Source: Symbiodinium sp. CCMP2592 (lineage: Eukaryota; Sar; Dinophyceae; Suessiales; Symbiodiniaceae). From it: 64,000 nt of DNA. The notes beneath the pieces are model-generated. The model was not told where the DNA came from. It did not search any database and was given only the letters and a program-made list of their open reading frames with translations. Where the stretch lies: contig CAJNDT010006134.1 in the NCBI GenBank assembly GCA_905221615.1, forward strand, positions 1 to 64,000. The letters are read 5' to 3'. The position numbers and the translations under genes are program-made. Positions within the stretch are counted from its first letter, which is position 1. Every line of letters starts with the position of its first letter. Positions 21,508-32,459 of the stretch are shown here, piece by piece.

Positions 21508-23103
21508 CTAGTCCCCTAGCAGAGCAAACGAATTCGTAAGTCGTAAGAAATAAACCAAAAGTACCACAAGGCTGCTGCCCCGCTGCCCCACCGCCACGCC
21601 TGCAGGAGCTGCAGTATCAAACATGCACCAGCCTTGCACTTCAAGCAGCTCCAGCTCCAACGCACATCTCTTCTGTTTGAACAAGTATAGGTGGCTGCCT
21701 CGAAGCAAGCAAGGCACTTTCTTGTATGATGGAGCCATGAATGCCGGAGTTTGCGATAGATTGCATACCCAGTTCTCTGGCTCGAAAACCATCTCATTGG
21801 CTGCAAGGTCAGCGTGCAGCCAGGCATTGTGCATCTCGATTTTCTCTTGCACTGCCGAGCTGCAAGCCTGAACAAAGCTCCACTCTTTGCCGCTGGAAGT
21901 AGAGGGAGGCAAATGCTGCTTCATGGCAGTCTTCTTGATAAAGTCACGGACCATCTGCTCAGGGCTCTGAAACTTGTCGCACGGAGACATGACCACATTA
22001 TGGTGGAAAATCCTCACAAACAAGTCTGACGCCCAGCCAGCAGTTTGTCTTTCAACAGATTCAGATTGCCTCCATGTCATCTCGTTGCTGAGGAAAAACA
22101 TGTACATGCGCACTCGCTCCACAGGTTCCCCCAGCATCACAGGGGAGACCCTCAAAGCAAACGACTTCTCTGAAGGGTATTCTGGCTCCATCATCTTCTG
22201 CAAGTGAAAGAAATCAAAGTTCATTGTGCATTCTGCCACAACGATAGGCTCTTGAAAGCGCTTGCGCTCCGCAACCCACTGTGCGAAAGGCAGGCTTGAA
22301 GGCCCCAGGAACTTGAGGCCGACTCCCATACTGCTCCAATCATAGCAGTTGAAGCCGGAGACATGGAGGATCAAGGGCTTGGGCCCCAACTCGGATTGCA
22401 ATGGCACAGCCGGATTCACGCAACAGTTGCGTGCATGCCTTCCACATAACGCCTTTGGACCATCCTTCGGCATGTTCTTCAGCAGCAGGGTGACCGCCTT
22501 CTGGATGAATCCTCGTCCCCTCTCTGCGATGGCGGATGTGAAAGTGCCTGGAGCCTTGCGCTTGCGAGACTTCTCTCCAAGCCCAATCTCGTCCAGAATT
22601 TCCAGTCGCTCGGATTCCAGAAGCTTCTGAGCAAAATCCGGGGTCCGCTCCAAAATGTCGCGAAACAGGCACTGCGGTCTCCATGGTTCTGCATGATGCA
22701 TGAGAATGCTCCGGCAATGCTTGTCCACATCAGTCGCATGATGCGAAGCAAAAGCAGCCTGCGATAGTGGGTCAACCATCTCACACGCCACATGGGCTTG
22801 GCATGCTTCTACGATCTGCCTCATGGCCTCCTCTGCCGTGCCCAAGCCGCTGTAGTCTGTGGTCAAGGTCAAGCCATGCTGCAGCGATTCCACGAGGCAT
22901 TGCTGCAAGCCAGGATGCTCCCCCCCAAGCTCCACAACGGCCAAGCGTTCGAAAAACCTGGAACAGAAGCGATGGGACTCCTCAGGATTGGCAGGGCCAT
23001 CTGGGGCAGAAACTGGAGCAGTCAGCTCCTCAGCACCATTGCCAGCATCACCACCAGCATCAGAGAATAAATCCTCTTCAGCCCTGAGGTCGTCCGTTGC
23101 CAT
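21508..23103 (-). CDS. C5-cytosine-methyltransferase-like protein
   Basis: Starts at MATDDL (23103). DYSGLGTAEEAM at residues 83-94 matches the SAM-binding motif I of C5 methyltransferases (FSGxGxxE). GFNCYDWSSMG at 251-260 places the presumed catalytic Cys at about 253, but the usual Pro-Cys is Asn-Cys. VVAECTMNF puts the motif VI Glu at about 291. GSHLYLFKQKRCALELELLEVQGW resembles the region before motif X. This matches a divergent, often repeated dinoflagellate family, some members of which are retrotransposon-borne in the literature. Activity is uncertain because of the changed motif IV. The frame beyond about 21600 turns hydrophobic and probably runs into an intron, so the 3' end is not firm. 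The neighbour downstream is on the same strand. Confidence 0.65.
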   Translation of the reverse strand: MATDDLRAEEDLFSDAGGDAGNGAEELTAPVSAPDGPANPEESHRFCSRFFERLAVVELGGEHPGLQQCLVESLQHGLTLTTDYSGLGTAEEAMRQIVEACQAHVACEMVDPLSQAAFASHHATDVDKHCRSILMHHAEPWRPQCLFRDILERTPDFAQKLLESERLEILDEIGLGEKSRKRKAPGTFTSAIAERGRGFIQKAVTLLLKNMPKDGPKALCGRHARNCCVNPAVPLQSELGPKPLILHVSGFNCYDWSSMGVGLKFLGPSSLPFAQWVAERKRFQEPIVVAECTMNFDFFHLQKMMEPEYPSEKSFALRVSPVMLGEPVERVRMYMFFLSNEMTWRQSESVERQTAGWASDLFVRIFHHNVVMSPCDKFQSPEQMVRDFIKKTAMKQHLPPSTSSGKEWSFVQACSSAVQEKIEMHNAWLHADLAANEMVFEPENWVCNLSQTPAFMAPSYKKVPCLLRGSHLYLFKQKRCALELELLEVQGWCMFDTAAPAGVAVGQRGSSLVVLLVYFLRLTNSFALLGD

Positions 23104-23680
23104 TGATCGACGGACTTGAAACCAAAACTGCTGCCCCCTTTCTGAAGCCAGAACATACAAGAGGGGGAAGACTCTTTGGGAAGATGAAATTCAGCAGCGG
23201 CAGGGGCGGCAGGGGAGTGCTGACAGAAAGGGTTGGGGCGGTTTGGGTGGAAGTCTCTTTCTCTGGCTTGAACCGGGTCTTTTTTCTTTCTTCGCTCACG
23301 CTCCTCTCTTCGATCCTCGCTCTATCTTCGCTTTTCTCCTGTGTCTCTCTCTGTCTCTCTCTCTCTCTCTCGCTCGCTCTCTCGTGCTCACTGCGGCTCG
23401 GGCCACAGCATGCCAAGCTCAGCCTTGATCAGCGACAGCCGGCCCAAACTGCAACCTTTCGCGGAGAGAGAGAAAGAGAGACTTACCGAGGTTCACAAAG
23501 AGGACAGCCTCAGAGAGATTAGCTACTATTGCTAGTGCTGCTAGAACTGCTACCAATGTAGCACTAGCTAGCAGAAGTAGCAGTTATAGGAATATTTGCA
23601 CTGGTGCCGTAGGAGTAGTAGTATAGTAGTAGTAGTAGTAGTAGCAACAAAAGTAGTAGCAGCACTAGTCTCCGAATTCT
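23104..23680. repeat. 5' flank with (CT)n tract
   Basis: CT-rich run at about 23343-23385, pyrimidine-rich surroundings, and a short AGT trinucleotide run near 23620-23642. No gene recognised. It could be the promoter side of the methyltransferase-like gene, but no element is identifiable. Confidence 0.5.
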
Positions 23681-23684
23681 GTGT

Positions 23685-23860
23685 CGCCTCTTGTGTTGTG
23701 TTGTATTTGCAATAAATAGCTGATTGCTTGTAGCCGGTACACACCCATCCGAATTCTACGTCGCGTCTTGCGTTGTGTTGTTTTTGCAACAAACACCTGA
23801 TTGTTTGTAGCCGGGCCGCACCCATCCCAATTCTACGTCCGAATTCTATGTTACGCTTTT
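23685..23860. repeat. Two diverged copies of about 77 bp
   Basis: CGAATTCT(G/A)(T/C)GTCGC...GTTGTGTTGT...GATTG(C/T)TTGTAGCCGG repeats twice, with a third fragment starting CGAATTCTATG. Confidence 0.7.
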
Positions 23861-23945
23861 GTGGTAGGTCTAGCTGAAGGGGAAAACCGGTTTTGACAAA
23901 CAGAAGCATGCTCGCTGCTAGCAATAGCCTAACCGCCTAACCTAA

Positions 23946-24475
23946 CCTACCCATCTAAAGCAAAGCAGCAACAGTTGAAATTGCTGCCACAACTCCTACA
24001 GCCTGCAACGAGCACTGGCATAGCTCCTACAGCCTAGAAGAAGGAAGCAGCCAGCTTGTCACACAAGGGCCCGGCCAAAGGAGCAACGATGCGCAGCCTG
24101 AGCAAATGGTCCCACTCTGCGAAAGTTTGTGAATGCTGTAGTTTATGATACCACTTGCAATCCCTCTTGTCGCCCAGTAGCTACAAGAAGCAAATAAAGG
24201 AGGCAGCGAACCTACCCATCTAAAGCAAAGCAGCAACAGTTGAAATTGCTGCCACAATTCCTACAGCCTGCAGCGAGCACTGGCATAGCTCCTACAGCCT
24301 AGAAGAAGGAAGCAGCCAGCTTATCACACAAGGGCCCGGCCACTAAGGAGCAACGATGCGCAGCCTGAGCAAATGGTCCCACTCTGCAAAAGTTCGTGAA
24401 TGCTGTAGTTTATGATACCACTTGCAATCCCTCTTGTCGCACATGTAGCTACAAGAAGCAAATAAAGGAGGCAGC
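23946..24475. repeat. 264-bp direct tandem duplication
   Basis: Two copies, starting CCTACCCATCTAAAGC at 23946 and 24210, nearly identical, each ending near AAATAAAGGAGGCAGCG. Confidence 0.9.
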
Positions 24476-24784
24476 GCAAGCGCAGCCAGCTGCTACCAAC
24501 TGAAAGGCTCGCGGGATATCTGAAACTGTAGAAAGCCGGTCAATCTCCTTCGGCGCGTGGCATACTACAGCACTCCGAATCCTAAAATGTCGCTGTGTCC
24601 TTAAATGTCCTTAAGTTCCTTAAATTGCAGCCCCAAAGCTGCTGGAGTGTCTTTTGGGCCTTTTTCGTCAAGGCCGGGAGTGATTTTGTTTCCGGGACGG
24701 TTTCTGGGCCTAAAAATGCAAATTTTTCACTTGCCCTTAACTGCAAGTTTCCCACAGAAACCATCTACCACTTGACAGGAAAAC

Positions 24785-25025
24785 AACCCAACCCAGCCAC
24801 ACCTGAGCCACGCCCGAGCCACGCCCGAACCACGCCCGAACCGCGCCCGAACCGCGCCCGAACCGCCCCGAACCACGTTGCGCCCGGACCGCGCCCGAAC
24901 CGCGCCCGAACCACGCCCGAACCGCGCCCGAACCACGTTGCGCCCGAACCACGCCCGAACCACGCCCGAACCGCGCCCGAACCGCGCCCGAACCGCGCCC
25001 GAACCGCGCCCGAACCATCCCCGAA
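24785..25025. repeat. CGCCCGAACC(A/G) minisatellite
   Basis: About 20 copies of a 10-11-bp GC-rich unit with two interspersed ACGTTGCGCC interruptions. The Arg/Pro-rich ORFs across it are artefacts. Confidence 0.9.
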
Positions 25026-25384
25026 CCATGGCTGAGCCTTGGCATGGCCTGTTTGAGGGCTCGCTTGTTCCGAACTTGTTCCTTGCCTGGACACTGCCCA
25101 ACAGCATTGAAAACTTGCGATCTCTTCCAAGATTCCTTCAAACACCAGAAGAAACAACACGCAACCGTGCTACAAGCAACTCCAACCACACAGGCCAACA
25201 AACTTAAGGACAATCCTGAAATATTGCGTGCTTCGACAGAATCTTTAGCAGACCTGGCAAAGATTAAGGCAATTTAGGCCGCCACGTAGACTGCGAGGAA
25301 CTCTCACTGCCTGACCAGGAAATCAGGCGTTTCCAGCTTGACTGCTTGACAAGCGTATTGCACGAAAGCTAATGAACCGTGGGA
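25026..25384. other. Non-coding, no gene recognised
   Basis: Unique-looking sequence with only short ORFs and no motif. Confidence 0.35.
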
Positions 25385-25714
25385 GATCATGGATGCTACC
25401 GCTATTATGCTACTGCTGTTATTACCATGATATACTATGACTATTATCATTATATTATTGATATTATGTCAGTAGGATTCGTCTTAGTAGTAGTATTAGT
25501 ATCACTATTAGTATCATTGTTGATATTACTACCAAACAAGAACACAGCAACAACAACAACAACTACTACAACTAGTGCTATTACTACTTACTACTACTAC
25601 TACTACTACCACCACTACTGCCACTATTGCTACTACTGCCACTAATGATAATAAGTACAGAATAAGGCAGTCATGGCAAAGTCATTTCGGTCTGAACCAC
25701 CCCTTATCTGTTCA

Positions 25715-25749
<35 letters not shown>

Positions 25750-25757
25750 CTGCTGCT

Positions 25758-25806
<49 letters not shown>

Positions 25807-25812
25807 GCTCAC
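25385..25812. repeat. Trinucleotide-rich block (TAC, then GCT)
   Basis: Degenerate CTA/TAC trinucleotides from 25385 to 25650, then an almost pure (GCT)n tract from about 25711 to 25812. Confidence 0.9.
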
Positions 25813-26396
25813 AGGAACCCTTGGGCGCCTAAACCCCGGGTACTAGACCCTGCTAGGCTGCCAAATGAAAACCTTGACCTAGCCCCTGAAACCACTGAAC
25901 ACCCCCACAAATCAACGAAAACTCTCAACAGCCGATGGCTCTCAATGCCTGAAGCATAAAAATCATCTGAAAACCGAAGCCCCGGGTCCGAGCATTACCT
26001 GGATTTCCAGAGGAGCTGTCTACTCGCTTGAGACACCAACAGACAGTACCCACCTCAAACTCTCAAACTGTCCTACGTGACTCCCGCGTCTGGCAGGCCT
26101 GGTGCTTGAGTCGGGCTGAAGAGGATGCATTTTCTGCAGGGCCGGGGGGCTCTAGTGTTGCTTCACATTACCATCAAGCTACCCTTTGTTGGTGCTACTG
26201 GGCTACCACGACCAAGAACCTTGAGCCTTGTCCCGAGAGATCCCGAGAGCATGCTCGCAGCTTGAACGTGTCGCATGACAGGTGTCCTTGACAGTGTCTG
26301 CGCCAACTCTTGCTGTGTTGCACTGTGCACAACGCAGGTCTCACAGGCGTGACTCTTCATTTGAAGAGCTGGCTAGAAGAGGTCTCGGAATTTACT
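25813..26396. other. Intergenic 3' flank of the minus-strand ORF
   Basis: No gene recognised. Near 25840-25990 are short CCCTAAA/GAAAACC-like words. Confidence 0.35.
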
Positions 26397-29117
26397 TCAG
26401 CTGGAATCAGCGCTGTCATCGCTGTCATCGCAGCTGCTGCTGCTGCTACTGCTGCCAGTGCTACGACTTCTTCTGCTACTACTAGCACTGCTGCTGCTGC
26501 TGCTGCCGCCAGAGCTATCCTGACAGGATTTGTCAGTGGACAACTCATCTGGAAGCTCCAGAGCCGGAGGTGCAGGTACCAAGCTTTTGGCTTTGGCTTT
26601 GGCCTTTGATTTAGCCTTGGCTTTCGATTTGGCCTTGGAGCGGGCTGCAGCCTTGGAAGCTGCAGCTGCTTTGCTTTTGGCTGATTTGCCGGAAGCAGAA
26701 ACTCTCTGGCGCTTGTTGGCCGGGGGCTCATCAGCGTCGTCGTCGTCGTCCTTCCCATCATTTCCCACATCATCCAACTCATCATCTGGCACTACACTAT
26801 AAGGAGGGGGTGGCAACTGCTTCATCTTCTCATCTAGCACCTCTTCCGGTATGTCATCTGCCGAGCTGATCTGAACATGACCATGGGTACTCTTCCGTGA
26901 GTGCTGGCACGCCTGCACTGCCCAAGCCTTCAAGAGTCTTCGAACTTTGTCCTTCTGATCAGGATTAGGGCCTGTTAAGGCCATTGATCGCGTGCAGGCC
27001 GTCACGGAACTTTTCCTATGATAACGGCACAGGCACTGCCAGGCCCCATATGGTGGTCTTTTGCTTGCGGGGCTCCACGTGAAGCGAAAACCTGGGCCCC
27101 ACATGAACGAATCTGGGTTTCGCACCCTGATGTAATCAGCTGGAGATGTCGTGGAAGCTTGCTCAGGCTGAGGCTGCACAGGCTGCAGCTGCGAATCCTC
27201 AACTGCTTCAGGCAGACTCGCCGGGTCCTCCTGCGCCGGCACTGCCATTGGCTGGGCTTGGGCCTCTGCAGAGCCCACAGCCAAATCATATAGCGACACC
27301 TGCAGGTCTGGGTCAGACAAAAAATCGTTCCCTGCCATTGGAGCATCAGAATCATCCATCAAGCTCAGCAACGCAGCCTTGTCAACCGAAGCAAGCTCAA
27401 CACTTGCATCACCTGCATCGTCTGCAAGCAGAGGAGAAAATTCATACGAGAGCTGGGAGACAGGAGTGGAGCCACCATCGCCTAACGGCATGTCTCCTGC
27501 CGTTGCAACTTCATCTGGATTTGCGGCGGACGTTGCATCTTCATTGTCATGTCCAACAAACCTGCTACGCATGCGGCCTCCGCCTGAGCCCGGCCCCGGC
27601 GGATCATTGTCATCATCACCGCCGCTGTCCTGATCATCATCCTCTGCTAGGCTGCGCATTTCCAAGCTAGTACCCTCCTCGCCGGAGGTAAAATCTTCCG
27701 CAGCCGGATCATCATCTGGCGCCTCAACTGGACGATGCCTGGGCAAGTTGATTCGTGCTTTGCGCTCCCTCGACACAGCTTCTGTCTGATCCTGAATTTG
27801 CAATTGCAGAATGTTGGCTTCTGCCTCAAGCTCTAAGACCATGTCCTGTTGGGCTGGGGGAGCCAGCTCCGGGAGGTCACCTGTGGCAGCAGATGTGTCA
27901 TCCAGCAAAGACTCGTAGTAAGTCTTGCGTTGACCATGATGGATCTTCGAAACCAATCCCCCGAACAGCTGCTCCGAACAAACCAACGCCAACATGTAGG
28001 ACCTGACACGGGCATCTTGTAGACTTGTGGAGAGACAATACCATGTCCATGTTGCTTGCTGCGATTGAGGCGTGTGGGGAGGCAACGCACACCGCTTAGC
28101 CATTTTTTGCGGCAACTTCTGAAGGCGCCAACCTTTGATGCGCAATATCTCGGACAGCTCCCAAGAAGTGCACTCCCTCAACTGCTCCCGGGACAATGCC
28201 AAGAGTGTATCAGCAACGGGGAAAACCGGCTTCGGTAAACAAACCTCATGCATGGGGACAACTTGCTGCATAGCACGTGCTGTGAGATGGAATGCCGCTT
28301 CAAGGTTACTTTCGAAAGCACAGTGCACATATCCATGTGTCTGGAGCGCCATGGCTGCTGGGTAAAGAACACCATCCGACTTCAACAGCATAACACGTTT
28401 GTCCCGTGAGCTGCTGTGAAAAGCTCCTTTGGTCATCATCTGGGCAAGCAGTTCCTCCACCCCAGGGATGTGGTTCATGCCAGGCAGTCGAAAGCTCAGG
28501 GCTCGGCATGTTGACCAGGATTCGAGTCCATCGTACAAGGTTACCATATCGGGCACTGCTTCCACGGAGAAAATGGCATTCGCTGAAGCAATGCCGCAAG
28601 CTGCACAAGGCTGGACATCCACATAGCAACTGCCAGAACTTTCTTGGAACGCATGGAGTGTGACCGAAAGATCTGTGGGCTGGAAAGGCTTCCCAGCGGC
28701 TGCTGGCAACTGCAATACCCTGTGCCTACCGATCTTACTGCTATTGACGCGCAAGAAAGCAATGTCTCGTTGCGGGTCATCTCTCTGCACTTCAATTGCA
28801 AGCGGGTTGTCCAATGCATCTCTCTCCGGCTCCAGATCTGCAACAGTGATCCGGCTTTGCTCCGTCAGGGGTGCTGCAGGCGCTCGCAAACTTGCTGCCA
28901 AGCTTGGAAGAAACCTGAGGCCAGAGGCCGGCATTGAGTACAGCCGACCTTCCTCCATTCGGGTGTGCATATGAACTGCTGCCGCGTTCTTCCGGACATT
29001 CTCCTCGGACCAAGAACCTGATAGGGGATGGCAATAGTTGGCAAGGGCAGGAACAGGGACAGGGATACTGTTTTCTGCCTTTTCAAGCATTGGGTTTTCA
29101 AAACTCGAGGTCCGAAA
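26397..29117 (-). CDS. Second half of a giant intronless ORF (after in-frame TGA)
   Basis: Same frame as the 1113-aa ORF upstream, open from the codon after the TGA at 29118-29120; first Met at 29090. The first ~430 residues are folded-looking, including DIAFLRVNSSKIGRHRVLQL and WELSEILRIKGWRLQKLP. The rest is acidic and Pro/Gln-rich, then very basic (SKAKAKSKAKAKAKS), and ends in poly-Ser with acidic residues. No family named; the composition suggests a nuclear protein. It may be read by stop-codon readthrough, translated separately, or be a broken remnant. Confidence 0.55.
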   Translation of the reverse strand, partial: FRTSSFENPMLEKAENSIPVPVPALANYCHPLSGSWSEENVRKNAAAVHMHTRMEEGRLYSMPASGLRFLPSLAASLRAPAAPLTEQSRITVADLEPERDALDNPLAIEVQRDDPQRDIAFLRVNSSKIGRHRVLQLPAAAGKPFQPTDLSVTLHAFQESSGSCYVDVQPCAACGIASANAIFSVEAVPDMVTLYDGLESWSTCRALSFRLPGMNHIPGVEELLAQMMTKGAFHSSSRDKRVMLLKSDGVLYPAAMALQTHGYVHCAFESNLEAAFHLTARAMQQVVPMHEVCLPKPVFPVADTLLALSREQLRECTSWELSEILRIKGWRLQKLPQKMAKRCALPPHTPQSQQATWTWYCLSTSLQDARVRSYMLALVCSEQLFGGLVSKIHHGQRKTYYESLLDDTSAATGDLPELAPPAQQDMVLELEAEANILQLQIQDQTEAVSRERKARINLPRHRPVEAPDDDPAAEDFTSGEEGTSLEMRSLAEDDDQDSGGDDDNDPPGPGSGGGRMRSRFVGHDNEDATSAANPDEVATAGDMPLGDGGSTPVSQLSYEFSPLLADDAGDASVELASVDKAALLSLMDDSDAPMAGNDFLSDPDLQVSLYDLAVGSAEAQAQPMAVPAQEDPASLPEAVEDSQLQPVQPQPEQASTTSPADYIRVRNPDSFMWGPGFRFTWSPASKRPPYGAWQCLCRYHRKSSVTACTRSMALTGPNPDQKDKVRRLLKAWAVQACQHSRKSTHGHVQISSADDIPEEVLDEKMKQLPPPPYSVVPDDELDDVGNDGKDDDDDADEPPANKRQRVSASGKSAKSKAAAASKAAARSKAKSKAKAKSKAKAKAKSLVPAPPALELPDELSTDKSCQDSSGGSSSSSSASSSRRSRSTGSSSSSSSCDDSDDSADSS

Positions 29118-32100
29118 TCACGATACTATATTCTGAGTCCAGCAGCTGTCCCGAGCCAACCCCAGACTTGAAAAGTATTCTTGCCGCTGTTTCTTCTTCT
29201 TGTCCTCATGCTTCTGTCGCTTCTCCCTCGCTGTCTGGACACTTGCAAACTGCGACCCCGGATCCAGAATGTACAACACTTTGCTTGCCGCTGCCTGTTT
29301 CTCGCTGTGCCGTAACTTCTGTTTGCACAACTCTTGCCAGCGTGGCACATGATAAAAGCCCAAGCGCATTGCCATCTCATCCACGTTTTTGATTTTGGGG
29401 TACTGATGCAAGAACTTCACCCAGGCTGGTGGCTCATGCAGCAATTCTCTGATCTCCGGCCCTCTCAAAAGGCAACTCACATATGAACCTCCCACTCTCC
29501 GCTTGCCAACCCCAATGTTGACCTGTGCGTGGTCAGCCTCTTGGATGCGTTCCACGGTGGGTACGAAGTACAACTCCCAGGCTTGCTTCCATAGGATGGG
29601 ATGCTTTGTTCGGCTGAGAACACCTGCGCCTGCGTCTGAGGACACCAAGCTTCGCAGCTCTTGCAAGGCCGGTGTGTCTGCCGCCAGCGGACCTTCAGCG
29701 CTCTGTTCTTGTTCCTCTGAGGCCGTTGCCGTTGCTCCTGCAGCGATCTTGCTGCCAAACAAGGACCAAGTAGCTCTGTGGTGCAATTCTGCCTTCTTGG
29801 GAGAACGCTCCCAGTCTGCCAAGATCTTCTGACCACATCGCTGGACAACACAGGGATCTGCGCTGGTCAGTGCAACCAGTGACCAGGGAAGGACGTTCCA
29901 GCAATTCAACTTTAGTTGCAGATACTGGGACATGAAAGACTTGCCTCTTGAAAAATCTGCTACAACAGAACGCAAGTCTGCTTCCAAGCCTTCACGCATT
30001 TCTGAGCCCGCCGATTCTAGAACTTTGGAATTGTACATGGAGGCAGCAGCTTCGAAAAACTGCCAGAACTTTCCATTGGCAAGCTCCTGCGCGCGCATTC
30101 CTCGAAGTGGGCAGCGAGATATGACATCCTCAAAGGGAAGCGCACTGGATGCACATGCGGTACGCATCAACTCTGTAATATCCCTGTCACACTCGTGGCC
30201 ACTGCCGGTGCGCTCATGGCAAGGACAGCCCTCAAACCATTCACGAATGCTGTCCCCCAGGAAATGCAGATTCTGAATTGCTTCGGTGTAAAGCCACCAC
30301 TGGCCAGATTGGACGCTTGCAGTAATGGCCTCAAGATCAAGTGGATCCTCCCTTTCCCTCTGGCCCGGGTTGTCGCTGTTGTCAACACGACCCTCCCCTG
30401 CACTATACCGGTGGGGCTTCCAAGCCACTCGAAGCACATACTTCATTTTCAGAACCTTGGAAACAGATTCTTGAATAGACCCCCATCTCCATGAAGCTGG
30501 TTCTCGAATCTGCCGGTCTGCGCGGTCCCTGAGCCATGCATGATCTGTGTCGAGTATGCATGTGGCAATGAACTTCTGTCGGACATGGTTGCTGTGGAAA
30601 AGTTTCACAATGGCTTTGAAGCCACTTAACCACCAATCCCACATCTCCAACTTGGTATCCAGTTCCAAGATCATGTTATTGTGGACGTGAAGCGAGCCAG
30701 GCGAAAGAAGGGCATTCTCAAACACATGCACAACATGATGGGAAGGATGAGACCCGTGCTGCGCATCTTCCGACTCTAACTCTTCAGCAAGAACACCCTT
30801 CAGCATGTCTGACACTGTGCATCCTGCCATATCAGCAACACCTTGCTCGGTTCCAGCATCCGTGCAAAAACCCCTGATCTGGCAGAGAAATTTCTGCAGC
30901 GCTGGGAGGGACTGCGTCTCTGCCAGGAGTTTTCGCACCAGCGACTTGACCTTTTGCTCAAGTTTCCCTCTGCCCTTCCCAATGCCTGTGGGAATCAGCC
31001 TGTGCAAGCAGATCATGGATTTGAGCTGTCGTCGGGCTTCGTAGCGCTGACGTGCCATGTCTTGCAACTCTGCACCGTCTGCACCCTCACCCTCATTCCC
31101 GGTCCCGGTCTCCTCCTGTCTGGCCTGAGCTGTGGCTTGGAACCTTTCCCCGGCTGACACCAACACCTGCACCTTCTCGGCGCAAGTCTCGAGATCAGCA
31201 TTATTGATGAGACGCATTATGCTGAGTAGCCAGTCCTGCCCACACTGAGGTGAGGAGTCCAGCCACAAATACGCAACACCTTCAAACTCAGAAAGTTTCT
31301 CAGCCCAATAACAGCAGTACATGGCATCAGCCTGCAACTGATACCGGTACAGGGATGATCTCTTGGGGAACTTCAATTCGATGCCTCCGGGCAATCCAGA
31401 CCAACCAGGAATACTTTGTAGCGCAAGCGAAACGGTCTCACTGAGATCACCCATCCTTCTCAGACGCATTGCTGCTAACAGTGACTTCACTATTTGGTCT
31501 GCATTGTATCTGACCCTGATGCCTGTGGCTTGGGCACCGGCGCCGGTGCACTGCATCCCAGTCTGGGTTTGAACCTGGCTCACATAAGTCCGCAAGGCTG
31601 CTACATGCGTTTCCAACAGAAAGCGCTCTGCAGGAGCAGCATCCTCTACAGTATTTGCCAGGATGCCACAAGACCATCGGATCAAGTCCTGCAGCAAGCT
31701 CTGGGCCTTTTCATGCGTCCACTCAAGAGCAGGAACACTCGGCTTGCAGGGTGCAGCCGCGCCTAAGTGTTTCTTGGCAAGGAACGACGCGCTTGGGAAG
31801 TTGCAAGACTGCAGTAGTGCTACGTGCCCTCGCCTCTGGTATGCATGCCGTGCATGTGGCACCCAGGATGTTCTCATCATGAGGCTGGACCAACATCCCT
31901 TGACCATCAACTGGCCAAAGAAAGCCGGCAACTGCAGAAACAATGGAGCATCCAGGAATGCTTGCAACTCCGCTGTGTCAACTTTGAGGTGCGCACAGAT
32001 GTCATGAGCAGACATCTTGGCTGTGCTGCAAAGCGTTTCCATGGGAACTGCTTCCAAAGCAACCTTACTACATGTACGCATGCGAGCACCACAATGAAGC

Positions 32101-32459
32101 TGCAGCTGCCCTGGCTCCAGAACAAGCATGGCAGTGCACTGCAGTGAATAACAGTCTGCTGCATACCCGTGGTATTCATGCAGCACCTGCTCTTCTTCGC
32201 CCCACGGTGTCAGCTGACCCTGACACTCTTGGCCCCCCTGCACATGTGCAAGCACTGCGCAACTAGCCATGCATGTCTCTCGGGAAGCTTGTTCATCCTT
32301 AGCATTCGTCCTCAGCAAATGCCACAACTTGTGATCAGTGGCCAAGCGTACAGTCAAAGGCGTTTGTGGCACATTCAGCTTCACGGTCTTGCCATCCTGC
32401 TGACCATTGATTCTCCCAAAGCGCAGGGACAAGAAAATCAAGGGTGCCATGAGCTTCAT
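29118..32459 (-). CDS. First half of a giant intronless ORF (1113 aa)
   Basis: Open for 3.3 kb without introns, unlike most genes here, which suggests a retrocopy or mobile-element origin. It reads as globular protein with regions such as YLWLDSSPQCGQDWLLS (an Asp-rich strand reminiscent of, but not proving, a DDE transposase start), HPSHHVVHVFENALLS, WDWWLSGFKAIVKLFHSNHVRQKF and a basic, coiled C-terminal segment (REKRQKHEDKKKKQRQEYF). I have an impression of a repeated dinoflagellate family but no function. It ends in TGA followed immediately by open frame. Confidence 0.6.
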   Translation of the reverse strand: MKLMAPLIFLSLRFGRINGQQDGKTVKLNVPQTPLTVRLATDHKLWHLLRTNAKDEQASRETCMASCAVLAHVQGGQECQGQLTPWGEEEQVLHEYHGYAADCYSLQCTAMLVLEPGQLQLHCGARMRTCSKVALEAVPMETLCSTAKMSAHDICAHLKVDTAELQAFLDAPLFLQLPAFFGQLMVKGCWSSLMMRTSWVPHARHAYQRRGHVALLQSCNFPSASFLAKKHLGAAAPCKPSVPALEWTHEKAQSLLQDLIRWSCGILANTVEDAAPAERFLLETHVAALRTYVSQVQTQTGMQCTGAGAQATGIRVRYNADQIVKSLLAAMRLRRMGDLSETVSLALQSIPGWSGLPGGIELKFPKRSSLYRYQLQADAMYCCYWAEKLSEFEGVAYLWLDSSPQCGQDWLLSIMRLINNADLETCAEKVQVLVSAGERFQATAQARQEETGTGNEGEGADGAELQDMARQRYEARRQLKSMICLHRLIPTGIGKGRGKLEQKVKSLVRKLLAETQSLPALQKFLCQIRGFCTDAGTEQGVADMAGCTVSDMLKGVLAEELESEDAQHGSHPSHHVVHVFENALLSPGSLHVHNNMILELDTKLEMWDWWLSGFKAIVKLFHSNHVRQKFIATCILDTDHAWLRDRADRQIREPASWRWGSIQESVSKVLKMKYVLRVAWKPHRYSAGEGRVDNSDNPGQREREDPLDLEAITASVQSGQWWLYTEAIQNLHFLGDSIREWFEGCPCHERTGSGHECDRDITELMRTACASSALPFEDVISRCPLRGMRAQELANGKFWQFFEAAASMYNSKVLESAGSEMREGLEADLRSVVADFSRGKSFMSQYLQLKLNCWNVLPWSLVALTSADPCVVQRCGQKILADWERSPKKAELHHRATWSLFGSKIAAGATATASEEQEQSAEGPLAADTPALQELRSLVSSDAGAGVLSRTKHPILWKQAWELYFVPTVERIQEADHAQVNIGVGKRRVGGSYVSCLLRGPEIRELLHEPPAWVKFLHQYPKIKNVDEMAMRLGFYHVPRWQELCKQKLRHSEKQAAASKVLYILDPGSQFASVQTAREKRQKHEDKKKKQRQEYFSSLGLARDSCWTQNIVS

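Noticed and set aside
29118..32459. DDE transposase call for the 1113-aa ORF
   Set aside because: Only one Asp-rich strand (YLWLDSS) is suggestive; the other two acidic residues could not be placed.
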